Assembly: GCA_028875575.1 (NCBI GenBank)
Contig: JAPPDF010000042.1
Location: 79,064 to 143,063, forward strand
Direction: 5' to 3'
Length of the DNA: 64,000 nucleotides
DNA from: Acidobacteriota bacterium
GTDB taxonomy: Bacteria > Acidobacteriota > Terriglobia > Versatilivoradales > Versatilivoraceae
Below are positions 16,483 to 25,190 of this stretch, in pieces (positions within the stretch are counted from its first letter, which is position 1; each line of letters opens with the position of its first letter). The position numbers and the translations under genes were made by a program. The notes beneath the pieces are model-generated. The model was not told where the DNA came from. It saw only the letters and a list, made by a program, of their open reading frames with translations, and did no database searches.

Positions 16483-18126
16483 TTGAAGGGTGGAGACATC
16501 TTGATCGAGTGCCTCAAGGCCCAAGGGATCCGTGCCGTGTTCGGGATGCCCGGAACCCAGAACCTGGAGATCTACGACTCCCTGTTGCGCTGCGGGGAGG
16601 GTACCATCGACCACTACCTGGTGCGGCACGAATACGCCGCCACCCAGATGGCAGACGGGTTTGCCCGGTCCACCGGGGAGGTGGGTGTGGCCCTGACGGT
16701 GCCGGGACCCGGCGCCAGCAATGCCTCAACCGGGATCCTGGAGGCCTATACCGATTGCGTGCCGGTGTTGCTGATCACCGGGCAAAGCGACTCCAGGTTC
16801 TACGACAAGCATCAGGCAAAGATGTTCCACGGCCTGGACCAGATGAAGTTTTTTGAGCCCATCACCAAGTATCGAGCCATCGCCCGCACCATCGGGGAGA
16901 TCCCCGCCGTCGTGGAGGGCGCCTTCAAGGCCATGCGGAGCGGGCGCCCGGGCCCGGCGGTTCTCGAATTTCCCATGGACGTGGTGAGGGCCGATGGAGC
17001 CCCCAGGATCCCGGGGTATTCCCGAGGATCGCGCAGCCCGTCCCCCTCCGCCGGTGACCTGCGTGCGGCTGCCCGCCGGATCGACCGGGCCAGCCGGCCC
17101 GTCTGCCTGGTCGGGTCGGCTGTCATCCATTCGGGCGCCCAAGCCGAGCTGCGCCGGCTGGTCGAGAAGATTCAGGCGCCGGTGGTGGTGACCCGGTGCG
17201 CCAAGGGCGCGCTGGATGAAACCCATCCCCTGGCCCTGCGAGGATCCAACGGCTACCTGGCGAGGGAGGCTCTGAAGCTGGCCGACGCCACCCTGGCCAT
17301 CGGGTGCCGCTTTACCTCGATCGATACCAACAACTGGCGACTCAAGCCGCCCCAGCCGCTCATTCAACTGGACGAGGACGAGCTCGAGATCGGCAGCGAG
17401 TATCCCTGCGAGCTGGGGGTTGTGGGAGATCTCAAAGCCACGCTGCAGGGGCTGCTGGAAGAAGTCGAGCAACGCCCGCGGCGATGGCAGCAGGCGCTGG
17501 AGATTCCCCGGGCCCGGTTTGCGGCCCAGAGGCCCCTGCCTCTTTTGGGCGACATCCGGCAAGTGCTTCCAAGCGACGGCATTTTGTCGGTGGACGTTCA
17601 TTCCATCGGGTATTCGGCCTTTGACGAGTACCCGGTCGACCGCCCCCGGAGGTTTCTCTATCCTTGCATCGGCGTGGCTCTGGGTTATGGCTATCCGGCC
17701 GCCATAGGCGCCAAGGTAGGCTGTCCGGACAAACCGGTGGTCTGCTTCAGTGGGGATGGAGGCTTCCTGATGGGCATGGCGGAGCTGGCGACGGCCGTCA
17801 GGTACGAAATCCCCCTGGTTGCCGTGGTCGTCAACGACCAGGCTCTGACGGCCATCAAGGGGTCCCAACAGAAAAACCACCAGGGCCGCGTAATCGGCAC
17901 CGATTTGACCAACCCCAATTTCGCCGAAGTGGCCCGTTCTTTTGGCGCCGCCGGGAAGCGTGTCCGCAACCTCCGCCAATTCAAGGAAGTGCTGCAGGAG
18001 GCGTTGGCGGCTCGGCAACCGACCGTCATCGAAGTGCCGATGAGAGACGACGACGATCAATTGACCGAGGCCATCACCTGGTTGCGGTCCCATCCCTTGC
18101 GCAGGTTGCAGGGGCCGTCAGGTTGA
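16483..18126 (+). CDS. Thiamine-diphosphate-dependent enzyme, acetolactate-synthase-like
   Basis: A 547-aa ThDP enzyme with three domains: Pyr domain (about 1-170; GGDILIECLKAQGI, FGMPGTQNLEIYD, RHEYAATQMADGFAR with the catalytic Glu), central domain (about 185-310; RPVCLVGSAVIHSG, RCAKGALDETHPLA) and PP domain (about 360-530; GVALGYGYPAAIGAKVG, then the GDGG...N ThDP/Mg motif GDGGFLMGMAELATAVRY with VVNDQALTAIK). No regulatory subunit gene or FAD-specific context is present, so true acetolactate synthase is unlikely; decarboxylase or sulfoacetaldehyde/oxalyl-type relatives are possible. I use TTG 16483, with AAGGA seven bases upstream, because the conserved domain begins there. Confidence 0.85.
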   Translation: MKGGDILIECLKAQGIRAVFGMPGTQNLEIYDSLLRCGEGTIDHYLVRHEYAATQMADGFARSTGEVGVALTVPGPGASNASTGILEAYTDCVPVLLITGQSDSRFYDKHQAKMFHGLDQMKFFEPITKYRAIARTIGEIPAVVEGAFKAMRSGRPGPAVLEFPMDVVRADGAPRIPGYSRGSRSPSPSAGDLRAAARRIDRASRPVCLVGSAVIHSGAQAELRRLVEKIQAPVVVTRCAKGALDETHPLALRGSNGYLAREALKLADATLAIGCRFTSIDTNNWRLKPPQPLIQLDEDELEIGSEYPCELGVVGDLKATLQGLLEEVEQRPRRWQQALEIPRARFAAQRPLPLLGDIRQVLPSDGILSVDVHSIGYSAFDEYPVDRPRRFLYPCIGVALGYGYPAAIGAKVGCPDKPVVCFSGDGGFLMGMAELATAVRYEIPLVAVVVNDQALTAIKGSQQKNHQGRVIGTDLTNPNFAEVARSFGAAGKRVRNLRQFKEVLQEALAARQPTVIEVPMRDDDDQLTEAITWLRSHPLRRLQGPSG

Positions 18127-18600
18127 GAAGAAAGGTTTGAGCTTCAGGTAGGTCGTCTGCAGGGCTTCGGGCAGGACTCGGGTCTCACTGGAAACGGTCA
18201 TGAAGTTGGCATCGCCGCACCAGCGCGGCACGACGTGGAGGTGAAGGTGCTGGTCGATGCCGGCGCCGGCGCATTTGCCGAGATTCATGCCCAGGTTGAA
18301 GCCGTCGGGACGGTAGATCTTCCCGAGCGCGGAGACGGCTTGCTGGGTCAGGTCCATCAACTCCAGGTTCTGTTCGGCGGACAATTCCGAAATGGCCGAC
18401 AGGTGCTTATAGGGGGCGATCAGCAAGTGACCGCAGGTGTAGGGAAAGAGATTGAGAATGATGAAGTGATCCTGTCCTCGAAAGAGAATCAACTGTTCCC
18501 GATCTTTGACGGTCGAGGCATCGATACAGAATACGCAGCCCTCGGTGTTGTGGATGTTGGCAACGTATTGGTATCTCCAGGGACTCCACAGAAAATCCAT
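18118..18600 (-). CDS. HIT-family hydrolase/Ap4A phosphorylase-like protein
   Basis: A 160-aa protein of the histidine-triad superfamily, long form (Ap4A phosphorylase/FHIT-like). It begins MDFLWSPWRYQYV, typical of this bacterial group, followed by the zinc-type CVFC motif, LNLFPYTCGHLLIAPYKH and the triad HLHLHVVPRW. Such enzymes cleave or transfer nucleotidyl groups on dinucleoside polyphosphates or similar conjugates. Its 3' end overlaps the end of the convergent ThDP-enzyme gene by 9 bp. Upstream gene on the same strand is the HU/IHF gene, 1 bp away, so cotranscription is very likely. Confidence 0.9.
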   Translation of the reverse strand: MDFLWSPWRYQYVANIHNTEGCVFCIDASTVKDREQLILFRGQDHFIILNLFPYTCGHLLIAPYKHLSAISELSAEQNLELMDLTQQAVSALGKIYRPDGFNLGMNLGKCAGAGIDQHLHLHVVPRWCGDANFMTVSSETRVLPEALQTTYLKLKPFFST

Positions 18601-18601
18601 G

Positions 18602-18883
18602 CTAGGAACTGAGGTTGATAAGGTCCTTCAACTCTTTGCTGGGCTTGAAGTAAGGTACTTTCTTTTCAGGTACGTCAACCTTTTCGCCCGTCTTGGGATT
18701 TCTTCCCTGGCGGGCCTTGCGCTTCCGTATTCTAAAGCTTCCAAAACCACGTACTTCCAGTTTGTCGCTGTTTTTGAGCGCCTTCACGACGCTGTCGAAC
18801 AGCGCCTCCACGATCACCTCCGAGTCCTTGCGGCTGAGGTCGGTCGCCCGTGATACTTCGTCCACCAAGTCTGCTTTGGTCAT
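18602..18883 (-). CDS. HU/IHF-family DNA-binding protein
   Basis: A 93-aa histone-like protein. It starts MTKADLVDEV and contains the helical dimer core (SEVIVEALFDSVVKALKNSD), then GFGSFRIRKRKARQGRNPKT, the DNA-intercalating beta-arm region, and the IHF-like end KKVPYFKPSKELKDLIN. The arm sequence is closest in style to IHF subunits/HU of deltaproteobacterial and acidobacterial type. ATG 18883 is preceded by AAGGAG. The longer ORF would add an unrelated leader. It binds and bends DNA as a homo- or heterodimer; a partner subunit is not in the window. A possible promoter lies about 220 bp upstream. Confidence 0.93.
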   Translation of the reverse strand: MTKADLVDEVSRATDLSRKDSEVIVEALFDSVVKALKNSDKLEVRGFGSFRIRKRKARQGRNPKTGEKVDVPEKKVPYFKPSKELKDLINLSS

Positions 18884-19099
18884 GGTTGCTCCTTGCAACG
18901 GTTGCGGGAATGCCTCCGAGATGGAATTCCGATCGCGCACCCTTTGGAAGAATTGTAGGGAACCCTTCCAATCCTCCACATCGGGTCGATGCCTGCTGGA
19001 ACATTGCTTCCGACTGTCACCTCCGGCCTGCCGAGTGGCAGGGTGAACAGCCTTGGCCCGGCTGGTCGGTTCTCCGGTCCAGCAGACATAAATGCATAG

Positions 19100-19128
19100 A
19101 AAATATGGGATTAGCCCATAAAATGCAA
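19100..19128 (-). promoter_or_regulatory. Candidate promoter with internal palindrome upstream of the HU gene
   Basis: On the minus strand TTGCAT-17 bp-TATTTT. The spacer contains the inverted repeat TATGGG/CCCATA (19104-19109 and 19115-19120), which could be an operator. The distance to the HU start is about 217 bp, so the transcript would have a long leader if this is used. Confidence 0.3.
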
Positions 19129-19192
19129 CAGGGATTCAACCGCTGACTCGGGGCTTCGGTTGCGCATTGGCGACGGATGGTTCATGGTTCAG

Positions 19193-19230
19193 TGGGAAAA
19201 GAGTTTTCCACGAAGCCACACGAAGGAATC
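19193..19230 (-). repeat. Inverted copy of the TTCGTGGATAACTCTTTT dispersed repeat
   Basis: Minus strand reads CCTTCGTGTGGCTTCGTGGA then AAACTCTTTTCCCAC. It is the clearest match to the copies at 5161-5192, 14513-14545 and 36151-36180. It lies inside the theoretical N-terminal extension of the next gene, showing that extension is not coding. Confidence 0.6.
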
Positions 19231-19307
19231 GGAGGCGTTGGAGAAGGCTCACGAAGGATGCGCCAACAGTCGGGGAGGGGGAAAAGGACAACATTCCAAG
19301 GGGCGAC

Positions 19308-20033
19308 ATGGATAGCAATCGAGCACTTCCCGAACCGGACCTGCGCCAAACCGGCCCAAGTGTGCCGGCAGGACTGTTTGCGGCGCTGTTGGTCTCGGTT
19401 CTTGCGTTTTTCGGCATGGGTACGCGCTACTACACTCACGGAGATCTGAACCTCATCCATTCCGTGTTGAGCCTGTTCTTCTCCATCAATCTGCTGGTCT
19501 GCTATTGGGAGATCTGCCTGTTTTTCCGACGGGACTATATCGAGAAGCGCACCGACTACTGGAGCGCGCGCCAGCGCGAAACCGGCCGGACACCGGCTGG
19601 CGAATTCCTGGCCTCGAGGGTCCCGTTGACACACATATTTTCGCCGACGGTCTGGGCCGATGTCTGGGCGACCTATGCCCAATACGACAACTCCTACGCG
19701 GATCGTCGTACCTTCGGATTCAACGTGGATATTGGCAACGGCTTTGTCACGCCGCTGCCGACATTGATCCTGTACGCCGCCTATACGATCGATTTCCTTC
19801 CCGCCCTCTATGCAGGCATTCTCGGAGCCATGGTGTTCTGGCAGTGGGTCTACGCAACCACGCTTTACTGCGTCAGCTTCTTTGTGGCCCAACGACAAAC
19901 CCGGATCAGCCGGCTTCAGACACTCATTTACATCATTGTGATCAACTCCTTCTGGGTGCTGTGCGCACTGCTTGGCTTGTACGTCTCGATCCGGCTGATT
20001 ATGGACGGCAACTACAGCGTGCTGGGTTATTGA
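19308..20033 (+). CDS. Polytopic membrane protein of unknown function
   Basis: A 241-aa protein with about five hydrophobic segments: GLFAALLVSVLAFFGMG, SVLSLFFSINLLVCYWEICL, LPTLILYAAYTIDFLPALYA, GAMVFWQWVYATTLYCVSFF and TLIYIIVINSFWVLCALLGL. Between segments 2 and 3 is a polar loop (residues about 75-140) with many charged and aromatic residues. The arrangement recalls emopamil-binding/EXPERA-type proteins, but I cannot confirm this. ATG 19308 is chosen because AAGGGG precedes it and the upstream sequence is a dispersed repeat. Neighbours give no functional clue. Confidence 0.75.
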   Translation: MDSNRALPEPDLRQTGPSVPAGLFAALLVSVLAFFGMGTRYYTHGDLNLIHSVLSLFFSINLLVCYWEICLFFRRDYIEKRTDYWSARQRETGRTPAGEFLASRVPLTHIFSPTVWADVWATYAQYDNSYADRRTFGFNVDIGNGFVTPLPTLILYAAYTIDFLPALYAGILGAMVFWQWVYATTLYCVSFFVAQRQTRISRLQTLIYIIVINSFWVLCALLGLYVSIRLIMDGNYSVLGY

Positions 20034-20260
20034 GCGGGAGAGTCTGGGGAGCAACGGAAGGGCGCCGACGTTGGAAGTGACGGGGCCGCCACCGATAGCG
20101 GCCGCCAATCCCGCCGGCCAACGCCAGCAAGCTGCCCAGCGGTTTGCCGACAGGTTGCGCTGGCATCCGTCCGTTTCTGCCCAAATTGGTTTAACCTATT
20201 TTATAAGTGTACGTTACAATATTTCAAAAACCGCCGCATTCTGCCGTGTTCAGCTAAACC

Positions 20261-21889
20261 ATGCTCGTGACCAAGTCTCATTGTCTTCCCATTCCAATTC
20301 TCCTGGCCTTCCTCCTCGTCTCTCCGGCCCTGGCCTCCGAGGATACTTGCGCGGACCGCTCCGTCTCGGCCGGCGCCGTTCGGACGCCGCAGGACGCCAA
20401 GACGCTGACGCAGTGCGCCTACGAGTTTGTGCAGGAGGTGGGGTTCGAGCAGGCCCACAGGGCCTTCAACGAGGAGGAGCGCTGGAAGAGCGGGCCGACC
20501 TATGTCTTCGTCTCCGAAGTCACGCCAGTCAGCGATCAGGCCCGGGTATTTGTCTTTCCACCCAATCCGTCCCTGGAAGGCCTCCCGTTTCCATGGCAGA
20601 TCGACTCCTTCGGAAACGATTACTTCAAGGAACTGCATCGTCTCCTGACGAGTTTCGACGAAGGCTGGAACCACTACTCCTTCTTCAACCCGGCCACCGG
20701 AGAGGTCGAGCCGAAAGTCAGCTACGTCAAGGGTATCGACTGGATGGGCACCCCGGCCGCAATCGGAGTGGGGGTCTACCGGCGTGACCTGCCCGGCACC
20801 TGCAGGAGCGAGGAAGTCAATGCCGCCATGCTCGACTCCAACCCTTCCGAGGCGCGGCTGCGGGAGTTTGTCCGCTGCGCCGCCATGGAGATGGATTCGA
20901 GGGGGTATTTCGCCTCGATAAGCTTGGCCAACGACCCCCGTTGGCGCAGCGGCTCCATCTACCTGTTCGGCCTCGACACCTACGGCCATACCTTCTTCAG
21001 CGGTTCTCCGGCGGATTCCTGGATTGGGTCGGAGTTGTCGTCCAGCGAAATCGGCGGCTTCGAGGGCCGGAATATTCTGGGGGTTGCCGATGCCTTTGGC
21101 GAGACCCTCCTCTACTACTCCCAGCATAATCCGTCCACCGGCGAGCGGCAGCGCAAGGTGACCTTTGTCAAGAGGATCACCTCCTTCGGGGTTCCGGTGC
21201 TGATCGGGGCAGGCTATTACCTGGATGAAGGTGTTCCACCGGTTGCCGGCGTGCCGGCAGAGGACTTGGCGTTCACCGTGGACTTCCATCGAGGGCCACA
21301 GGGATTCATCGCCGGCTTCGCGGACTATCCGCCCGCCGACGCGGAAATCTACGAGTTGACTTCGGACTACCGCAGACTGCCGCCCCCGCTGGAGTCTCAG
21401 TCCGCCCTGTTCATCTCCGGAGTCAACCGGAGCGACGACCTCTTCATGTTCTTCAAAGGACCCATTAGCGGCCTGTCGCCCGGCGTGCGATACAAGGTAA
21501 CGGTCGGCGTGGAGATCGCCACCGACACGCCGGCAGGGTGCGTCGGTGTCGGCGGAGCGCCGGGAGAGAGCGTCTGGATCAAGGCCGGAGTGACCGACGT
21601 CGAACCGCTCGCGGTCTCCGACGGCTCCTATCTGCGCATGAACATCGACGTCGGAAATCAGTCGCGGGGCGGCTCACAAGCCGTGGTGCTCGGTGACATC
21701 GCCAACTCCCGAAACTGCGAGCAGGCGAGCCGGTGGGAGCGCAAGTCCTTCCAGGGCCGAACGACACCGACTCCGATATCGGTGGCTCCCGATGGCCGGG
21801 CCTGGCTGTTGTTGGGGGCCGACTCGGGATTCGAGTCCAGGACCTCGATCTACTTCACCCGAGCATCGGTCACCCTCACGCCGATATGA
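20261..21889 (+). CDS. Secreted protein with two tandem Cache-type sensor domains
   Basis: A 542-aa protein with a signal peptide (hydrophobic PIPILLAFLLVSPALA, cleavage probably after ALAS). Two homologous units follow, about residues 45-185 and 200-330: each has TLTQCAYEFVQE or LREFVRCAAMEM, then RWKSGPTYVFV or RWRSGSIYLFG, then HYSFFNPATGE or YYSQHNPSTGE and finally SYVKGIDWMGTPAAIGVGVY or TFVKRITSFGVPVLIGAGYY. This is the single-Cache_2 pattern (ligand-sensing periplasmic domain). A beta-rich C-terminal part (about 345-540) is unrecognised. No transmembrane helix or kinase/MCP domain follows, so it would be a soluble or lipid-free secreted sensor-like protein. Confidence 0.75.
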   Translation: MLVTKSHCLPIPILLAFLLVSPALASEDTCADRSVSAGAVRTPQDAKTLTQCAYEFVQEVGFEQAHRAFNEEERWKSGPTYVFVSEVTPVSDQARVFVFPPNPSLEGLPFPWQIDSFGNDYFKELHRLLTSFDEGWNHYSFFNPATGEVEPKVSYVKGIDWMGTPAAIGVGVYRRDLPGTCRSEEVNAAMLDSNPSEARLREFVRCAAMEMDSRGYFASISLANDPRWRSGSIYLFGLDTYGHTFFSGSPADSWIGSELSSSEIGGFEGRNILGVADAFGETLLYYSQHNPSTGERQRKVTFVKRITSFGVPVLIGAGYYLDEGVPPVAGVPAEDLAFTVDFHRGPQGFIAGFADYPPADAEIYELTSDYRRLPPPLESQSALFISGVNRSDDLFMFFKGPISGLSPGVRYKVTVGVEIATDTPAGCVGVGGAPGESVWIKAGVTDVEPLAVSDGSYLRMNIDVGNQSRGGSQAVVLGDIANSRNCEQASRWERKSFQGRTTPTPISVAPDGRAWLLLGADSGFESRTSIYFTRASVTLTPI

Positions 21890-22105
21890 GGACCTGGCGG
21901 CGCGGCATCGAGGGTGTTCGTATCCGCCCGCGGGCGGCCGTTCCTGGCGCCGGTGTTCTCCAACAGGAAACCCTTGGGCCGTTGCCCATCGATTGCCTTA
22001 CAGTGGCACGGCAGGCATGGCCACCAGCATTGACCACCGATTCCCATCCGGTGGGAGTGAGCCTTACCGATCGAGTGATGCCGGGCGCACCGGTCCAGAT
22101 TTTGT

Positions 22106-22134
22106 TTGTCAAGCGTCCGCCCGGACCTTATAAT
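22106..22134 (+). promoter_or_regulatory. Promoter for rpmE-prfA-prmC
   Basis: TTGTCA, 17-bp spacer, TATAAT: a near-consensus sigma-70 promoter. Expected transcription start about 22141, giving a leader of about 35 nt before the L31 start codon. Confidence 0.75.
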
Positions 22135-22175
22135 CTGCCGTGGTTCAGACGGGTTTGGTCAGATCGGTTCATGCC

Positions 22176-22388
22176 ATGAAACCGAAAATTCATCCGAAAT
22201 ACGTTGAGGTAACGGTTTCCTGCGCCTGCGGGGAAACCTTCAAGACGCGTTCCACCAAGGGCGAAATCCGCCTGGAGATTTGCTCCAAGTGTCATCCCTT
22301 CTTCACCGGCAAGCAGAAACTGGTGGATACGGCCGGGCGCGTGGAACGATTTCAGAGAAAGTACGGCCTGCGCGCCGGTCTGGACTAG
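22176..22388 (+). CDS. rpmE: 50S ribosomal protein L31
   Basis: A 70-aa protein, [19 protein letters not shown] onward. It is the zinc-binding C+ form: CxC at residues 16-18 and CxxC at 36-39 ([10 protein letters not shown]). The typical ending [20 protein letters not shown] is intact. The ATG at 22176 matches the universal L31 start; an ORF beginning at 22140 would start at the predicted transcription start and is rejected. It heads the set rpmE-prfA-prmC-HIT, a conserved bacterial arrangement, with the near-consensus promoter at 22106-22134. Confidence 0.95.
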   Translation: MKPKIHPKYVEVTVSCACGETFKTRSTKGEIRLEICSKCHPFFTGKQKLVDTAGRVERFQRKYGLRAGLD

Positions 22389-22565
22389 GCGGCGCCGTCC
22401 GCCATCAGCCCCCATCCAGCAATCTCGATCTTCCGGCCTGAACAGAGGGCCCCTCCCCGCATCCCGCGCCATCCTGAGGCTCCGGGCCGTAGAGGCCGTA
22501 ATTATTCAGCACCCTTTCAACCAGTGTCCTGACGTCGGCGGCCCTGGCCGTCTCCGAGGTGCGTC

Positions 22566-23651
22566 ATGCTAGACAAACTCGCGCAACTGGAAGCGTCCTA
22601 CGAGGAGATCACTCGCCTTCTTGGAGATCCTGAAGTTCTGGCCGATCCGGCCACTTATCAGAAGCATGCCAAGGCTCACAGGGATCTCGCTCCGGTGGTG
22701 GAGAAGTTCCGGGAGTACAAGAAGCTCCAGGTGAGTCTGGAAGATGCCAGGCAGGTGGCTCGGGACGCCCATTCCGAGCCCGAACTCCGGGAACTGGCAC
22801 AGGAAGAGGCTTCCGAGGTCGGGTGCACCCTGGAGGAATGTGAACGCCAACTGAAGGTCCTTTTGCTGCCCAGGGACCCTGACGACGAAAAGAACGTGCT
22901 GCTGGAGATTCGAGCTGGAACCGGGGGCGACGAAGCCACCCTCTTTGCCCAGGAAGTCTTTCGAATGTACTGCCGCTTTGCAGAGTCTCAAGGTTGGCAG
23001 GTGGAAATGATGTCGTCCAGTCCATCGGGAGCCGGTGGGCTCAAGGAAGTGATTGCCATCATCGAGGGCAGCAAAGTCTACCGCAACCTGAAGTTCGAAA
23101 GCGGGGTCCACCGGGTCCAACGGGTGCCGGCAACCGAGGCCAGTGGGCGGGTGCACACCTCGGCTGTCACGGTTGCGGTGTTGCCGGAGGCCGACCAGGT
23201 CGAAGTGGGTATCGACGAAAAGGACTTGCGCATCGATAGGTTCTGCTCCTCGGGGCCCGGAGGGCAGTCGGTCAATACCACTTACTCGGCCGTTCGCATC
23301 ACCCACCTTCCTACCGGTCTGGTAGTGACCTGCCAGGACGAGAAGTCACAGATCAAGAATCGGGCCAAGGCCATGCGAGTGCTCAGATCCCGCCTCTACG
23401 AAATCGCCATGGAAGAACAGCGCCAGGCCATTGCCCAGGATCGCAGGAGCCAAGTGGGAAGCGGGGACCGAAGTGAAAAGGTCCGAACCTACAACTTTCC
23501 CCAGAACCGATTGACCGATCATCGCATCGGTTTGACCCTTCATCGGCTCGAAGGCATCATGGATGGGAATCTGACCCCGGTGATCGATGCCCTGGTGAGC
23601 CATTTTCAGGCTGAAGACCTGAAGAGGGAAGTGGAGTCGGTTCGCCATTGA
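22566..23651 (+). CDS. prfA: Peptide chain release factor 1
   Basis: A 361-aa class I release factor recognising UAA and UAG. The catalytic GGQ loop is in [18 protein letters not shown]; it is preceded by [19 protein letters not shown], the family's most conserved stretch, and followed by [20 protein letters not shown]. The C-terminal part [20 protein letters not shown] is intact. N-terminal coiled coil is regular from residue 1 ([19 protein letters not shown]). Full length. The GGQ glutamine is the methylation target of the product of the next gene, prmC. Confidence 0.96.
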   Translation: MLDKLAQLEASYEEITRLLGDPEVLADPATYQKHAKAHRDLAPVVEKFREYKKLQVSLEDARQVARDAHSEPELRELAQEEASEVGCTLEECERQLKVLLLPRDPDDEKNVLLEIRAGTGGDEATLFAQEVFRMYCRFAESQGWQVEMMSSSPSGAGGLKEVIAIIEGSKVYRNLKFESGVHRVQRVPATEASGRVHTSAVTVAVLPEADQVEVGIDEKDLRIDRFCSSGPGGQSVNTTYSAVRITHLPTGLVVTCQDEKSQIKNRAKAMRVLRSRLYEIAMEEQRQAIAQDRRSQVGSGDRSEKVRTYNFPQNRLTDHRIGLTLHRLEGIMDGNLTPVIDALVSHFQAEDLKREVESVRH

Positions 23652-23719
23652 GAGCACGAGGCCGGTGGTCTGCGGTCCAACCACCCAAATGACCGGCCAC
23701 GCCATCCCTTCGATTCGCC

Positions 23720-24571
23720 ATGCGGGTTTTCGAAGCCCTCGCCGCCGCCTGTGAGGAACTGACCCGGCATGCCGTGGTCAACTCCAGGGTCGATGCCGAA
23801 ATCCTGTTGGCACATTCCCTGGGAAAGACGCGCAGCTCCCTTTTGGCTCACTTTCGGGATGAGGTCGATGAATCCTTGGGCCGGGTCTTCTTCGCCAGAG
23901 TCGGGGAACGGTGTCGGGGGAAGCCGCTCCAATACATTTTAGGTCAACAGGAATTTCGCGGGCTGCTCTTCGAAGTGTCGCCGGCTGTCTTCATTCCGAG
24001 GCCGGAGACGGAGTTTGTGGTGGAGGCAGCGCTGGAGCACCTGGCGGAAGGCGGTCTGGAACTGGCTGATGTGGGAACCGGTTCAGGCTGTCTGGCAATC
24101 AGTTTGGCCGTGGCGCTTCCGCGGGCGCGGGTCTGGGCGACGGACCTGTCGGAGGCGGCCCTGGAGGTTGCGAGGCGGAATGCTGCCCGTCACGGGGTGG
24201 AGCGCAAGATCACTTTTTTGCAGGGGGATCTGTTGAAACCATTGATTCCCCGGCTGCGCAAGGGGCAGCTCGACGCCGTTGTCTCCAATCCCCCCTATGT
24301 GGGTCCTGAGGAGTTGAGCGGACTTCAGAAGGAAGTCCGGGATTGGGAGCCCCGGCTGGCCCTGGTCGGAGAAGAGGGAGCGTCCGGCCTCTATGGCCGG
24401 TTGCTGTCTCAAGCTCAAGTCCGGCTCAGGCCGGGCGGGCTGCTGATTATGGAGATCGGTTACAGCATGCAGGAGGCGGTGTGCGGTCTGCTCGGGCAGG
24501 GCTGGGATCTGCTGGGGGTTACCGACGACTTGAACGGGATTCCCAGGGTGGTTTCGGCGAGAAAGGTATAG
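23720..24571 (+). CDS. prmC: Release factor glutamine methyltransferase
   Basis: A 283-aa SAM-dependent N5-glutamine methyltransferase acting on the GGQ motif of RF1 and RF2. N-terminal helical domain (1-75) holds SRVDAEILLAHSLGKTRSSL; YILGQQEFRGLLFEV and FIPRPETEFVVE follow. SAM motif I is ADVGTGSGCLAISLA and the catalytic motif is VVSNPPYVGPEEL (NPPY). Directly downstream of prfA (68 bp) as in most bacteria. ATG 23720 has no strong ribosome-binding site, but the alignment with family N-termini fits. Confidence 0.95.
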   Translation: MRVFEALAAACEELTRHAVVNSRVDAEILLAHSLGKTRSSLLAHFRDEVDESLGRVFFARVGERCRGKPLQYILGQQEFRGLLFEVSPAVFIPRPETEFVVEAALEHLAEGGLELADVGTGSGCLAISLAVALPRARVWATDLSEAALEVARRNAARHGVERKITFLQGDLLKPLIPRLRKGQLDAVVSNPPYVGPEELSGLQKEVRDWEPRLALVGEEGASGLYGRLLSQAQVRLRPGGLLIMEIGYSMQEAVCGLLGQGWDLLGVTDDLNGIPRVVSARKV

Positions 24572-24601
24572 AAGGACAAAGAGCCAACAGGAGAGGAGCC
24601 G

Positions 24602-24946
24602 ATGTCAGACTGCCTGTTTTGCAAGATCATTCGGAAGGAGATTCCCGCCAAGGTCGTGTTCGAGGATGACCTGGCCCTGGCATTCGAGGACATCAACCCC
24701 AAGGCTCCCACCCACCTGCTGATCATTCCCAGGAAACACCTGGAGTCCCTGGAGGACGCGAGCCGGGAAGACCGCGAGTGCCTGGGGCATCTGGTGATGG
24801 TGGCACGGGATCTGGCCCGCCGGCGGGGCCATCGCCAGTCCGGCTACCGAACGGTGTTCAATACCGGCCCTGACGCCGGCCAGTCGGTCTTTCATATCCA
24901 CCTGCACCTGCTGGGAGGCCGGAAGATGGACTGGCCGCCGGGATAA
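24602..24946 (+). CDS. HIT-family nucleotide-binding protein (Hint type)
   Basis: A 114-aa short-form histidine-triad protein: CLFCKIIRKEIPAKVVFEDD, AFEDINPKAPTHLLIIPRKH, and the triad HIHLHLLGGRKMDWPPG, all canonical for Hint/HinT purine nucleoside phosphoramidases. GGAGAGGAG precedes the ATG. It ends the rpmE-prfA-prmC run, 30 bp after prmC. Distinct from the longer HIT protein at 18118-18600. Confidence 0.94.
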   Translation: MSDCLFCKIIRKEIPAKVVFEDDLALAFEDINPKAPTHLLIIPRKHLESLEDASREDRECLGHLVMVARDLARRRGHRQSGYRTVFNTGPDAGQSVFHIHLHLLGGRKMDWPPG

Positions 24947-25100
24947 GGTTCACCTCTCGCCGTTGGCAGCCAGGCTGGAGTGTCGTTCCAGCGACCGGAG
25001 AGGAACAAGGGGAAGGTCCTGTCCCCTGGCAGTGTTGTGGTTAAGGGGAGAGCAGGGCAGCCGCGGTTTGCGTGGGTAGTCCTTGGAAACGCTGACTACA

Positions 25101-25160
25101 AGCCTTCCTTATAAAGCAGCGTAGCTGCGGCTCAGGGTAGCCCCGGGTGGAAGCCCGGGG
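25101..25160 (-). repeat. REP-like repeat, inverted partner of 28640-28706
   Basis: AGCAGCGTAGCTGCGGCTCA and the following GGGTAGCCCCGGGTG (25115-25149) are the reverse complement of 28658-28692 with a single mismatch over 35 bp; weaker similarity extends on both sides. Together the two copies flank nrdJ and its leader. The CCCCGGGTGGAAGCCCGGGG part is itself a hairpin. The remainder of 24947-25190 shows no gene. Confidence 0.75.
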
Positions 25161-25190
25161 ATCAGGGTGAGACACCTATGCGGCGCAAGT

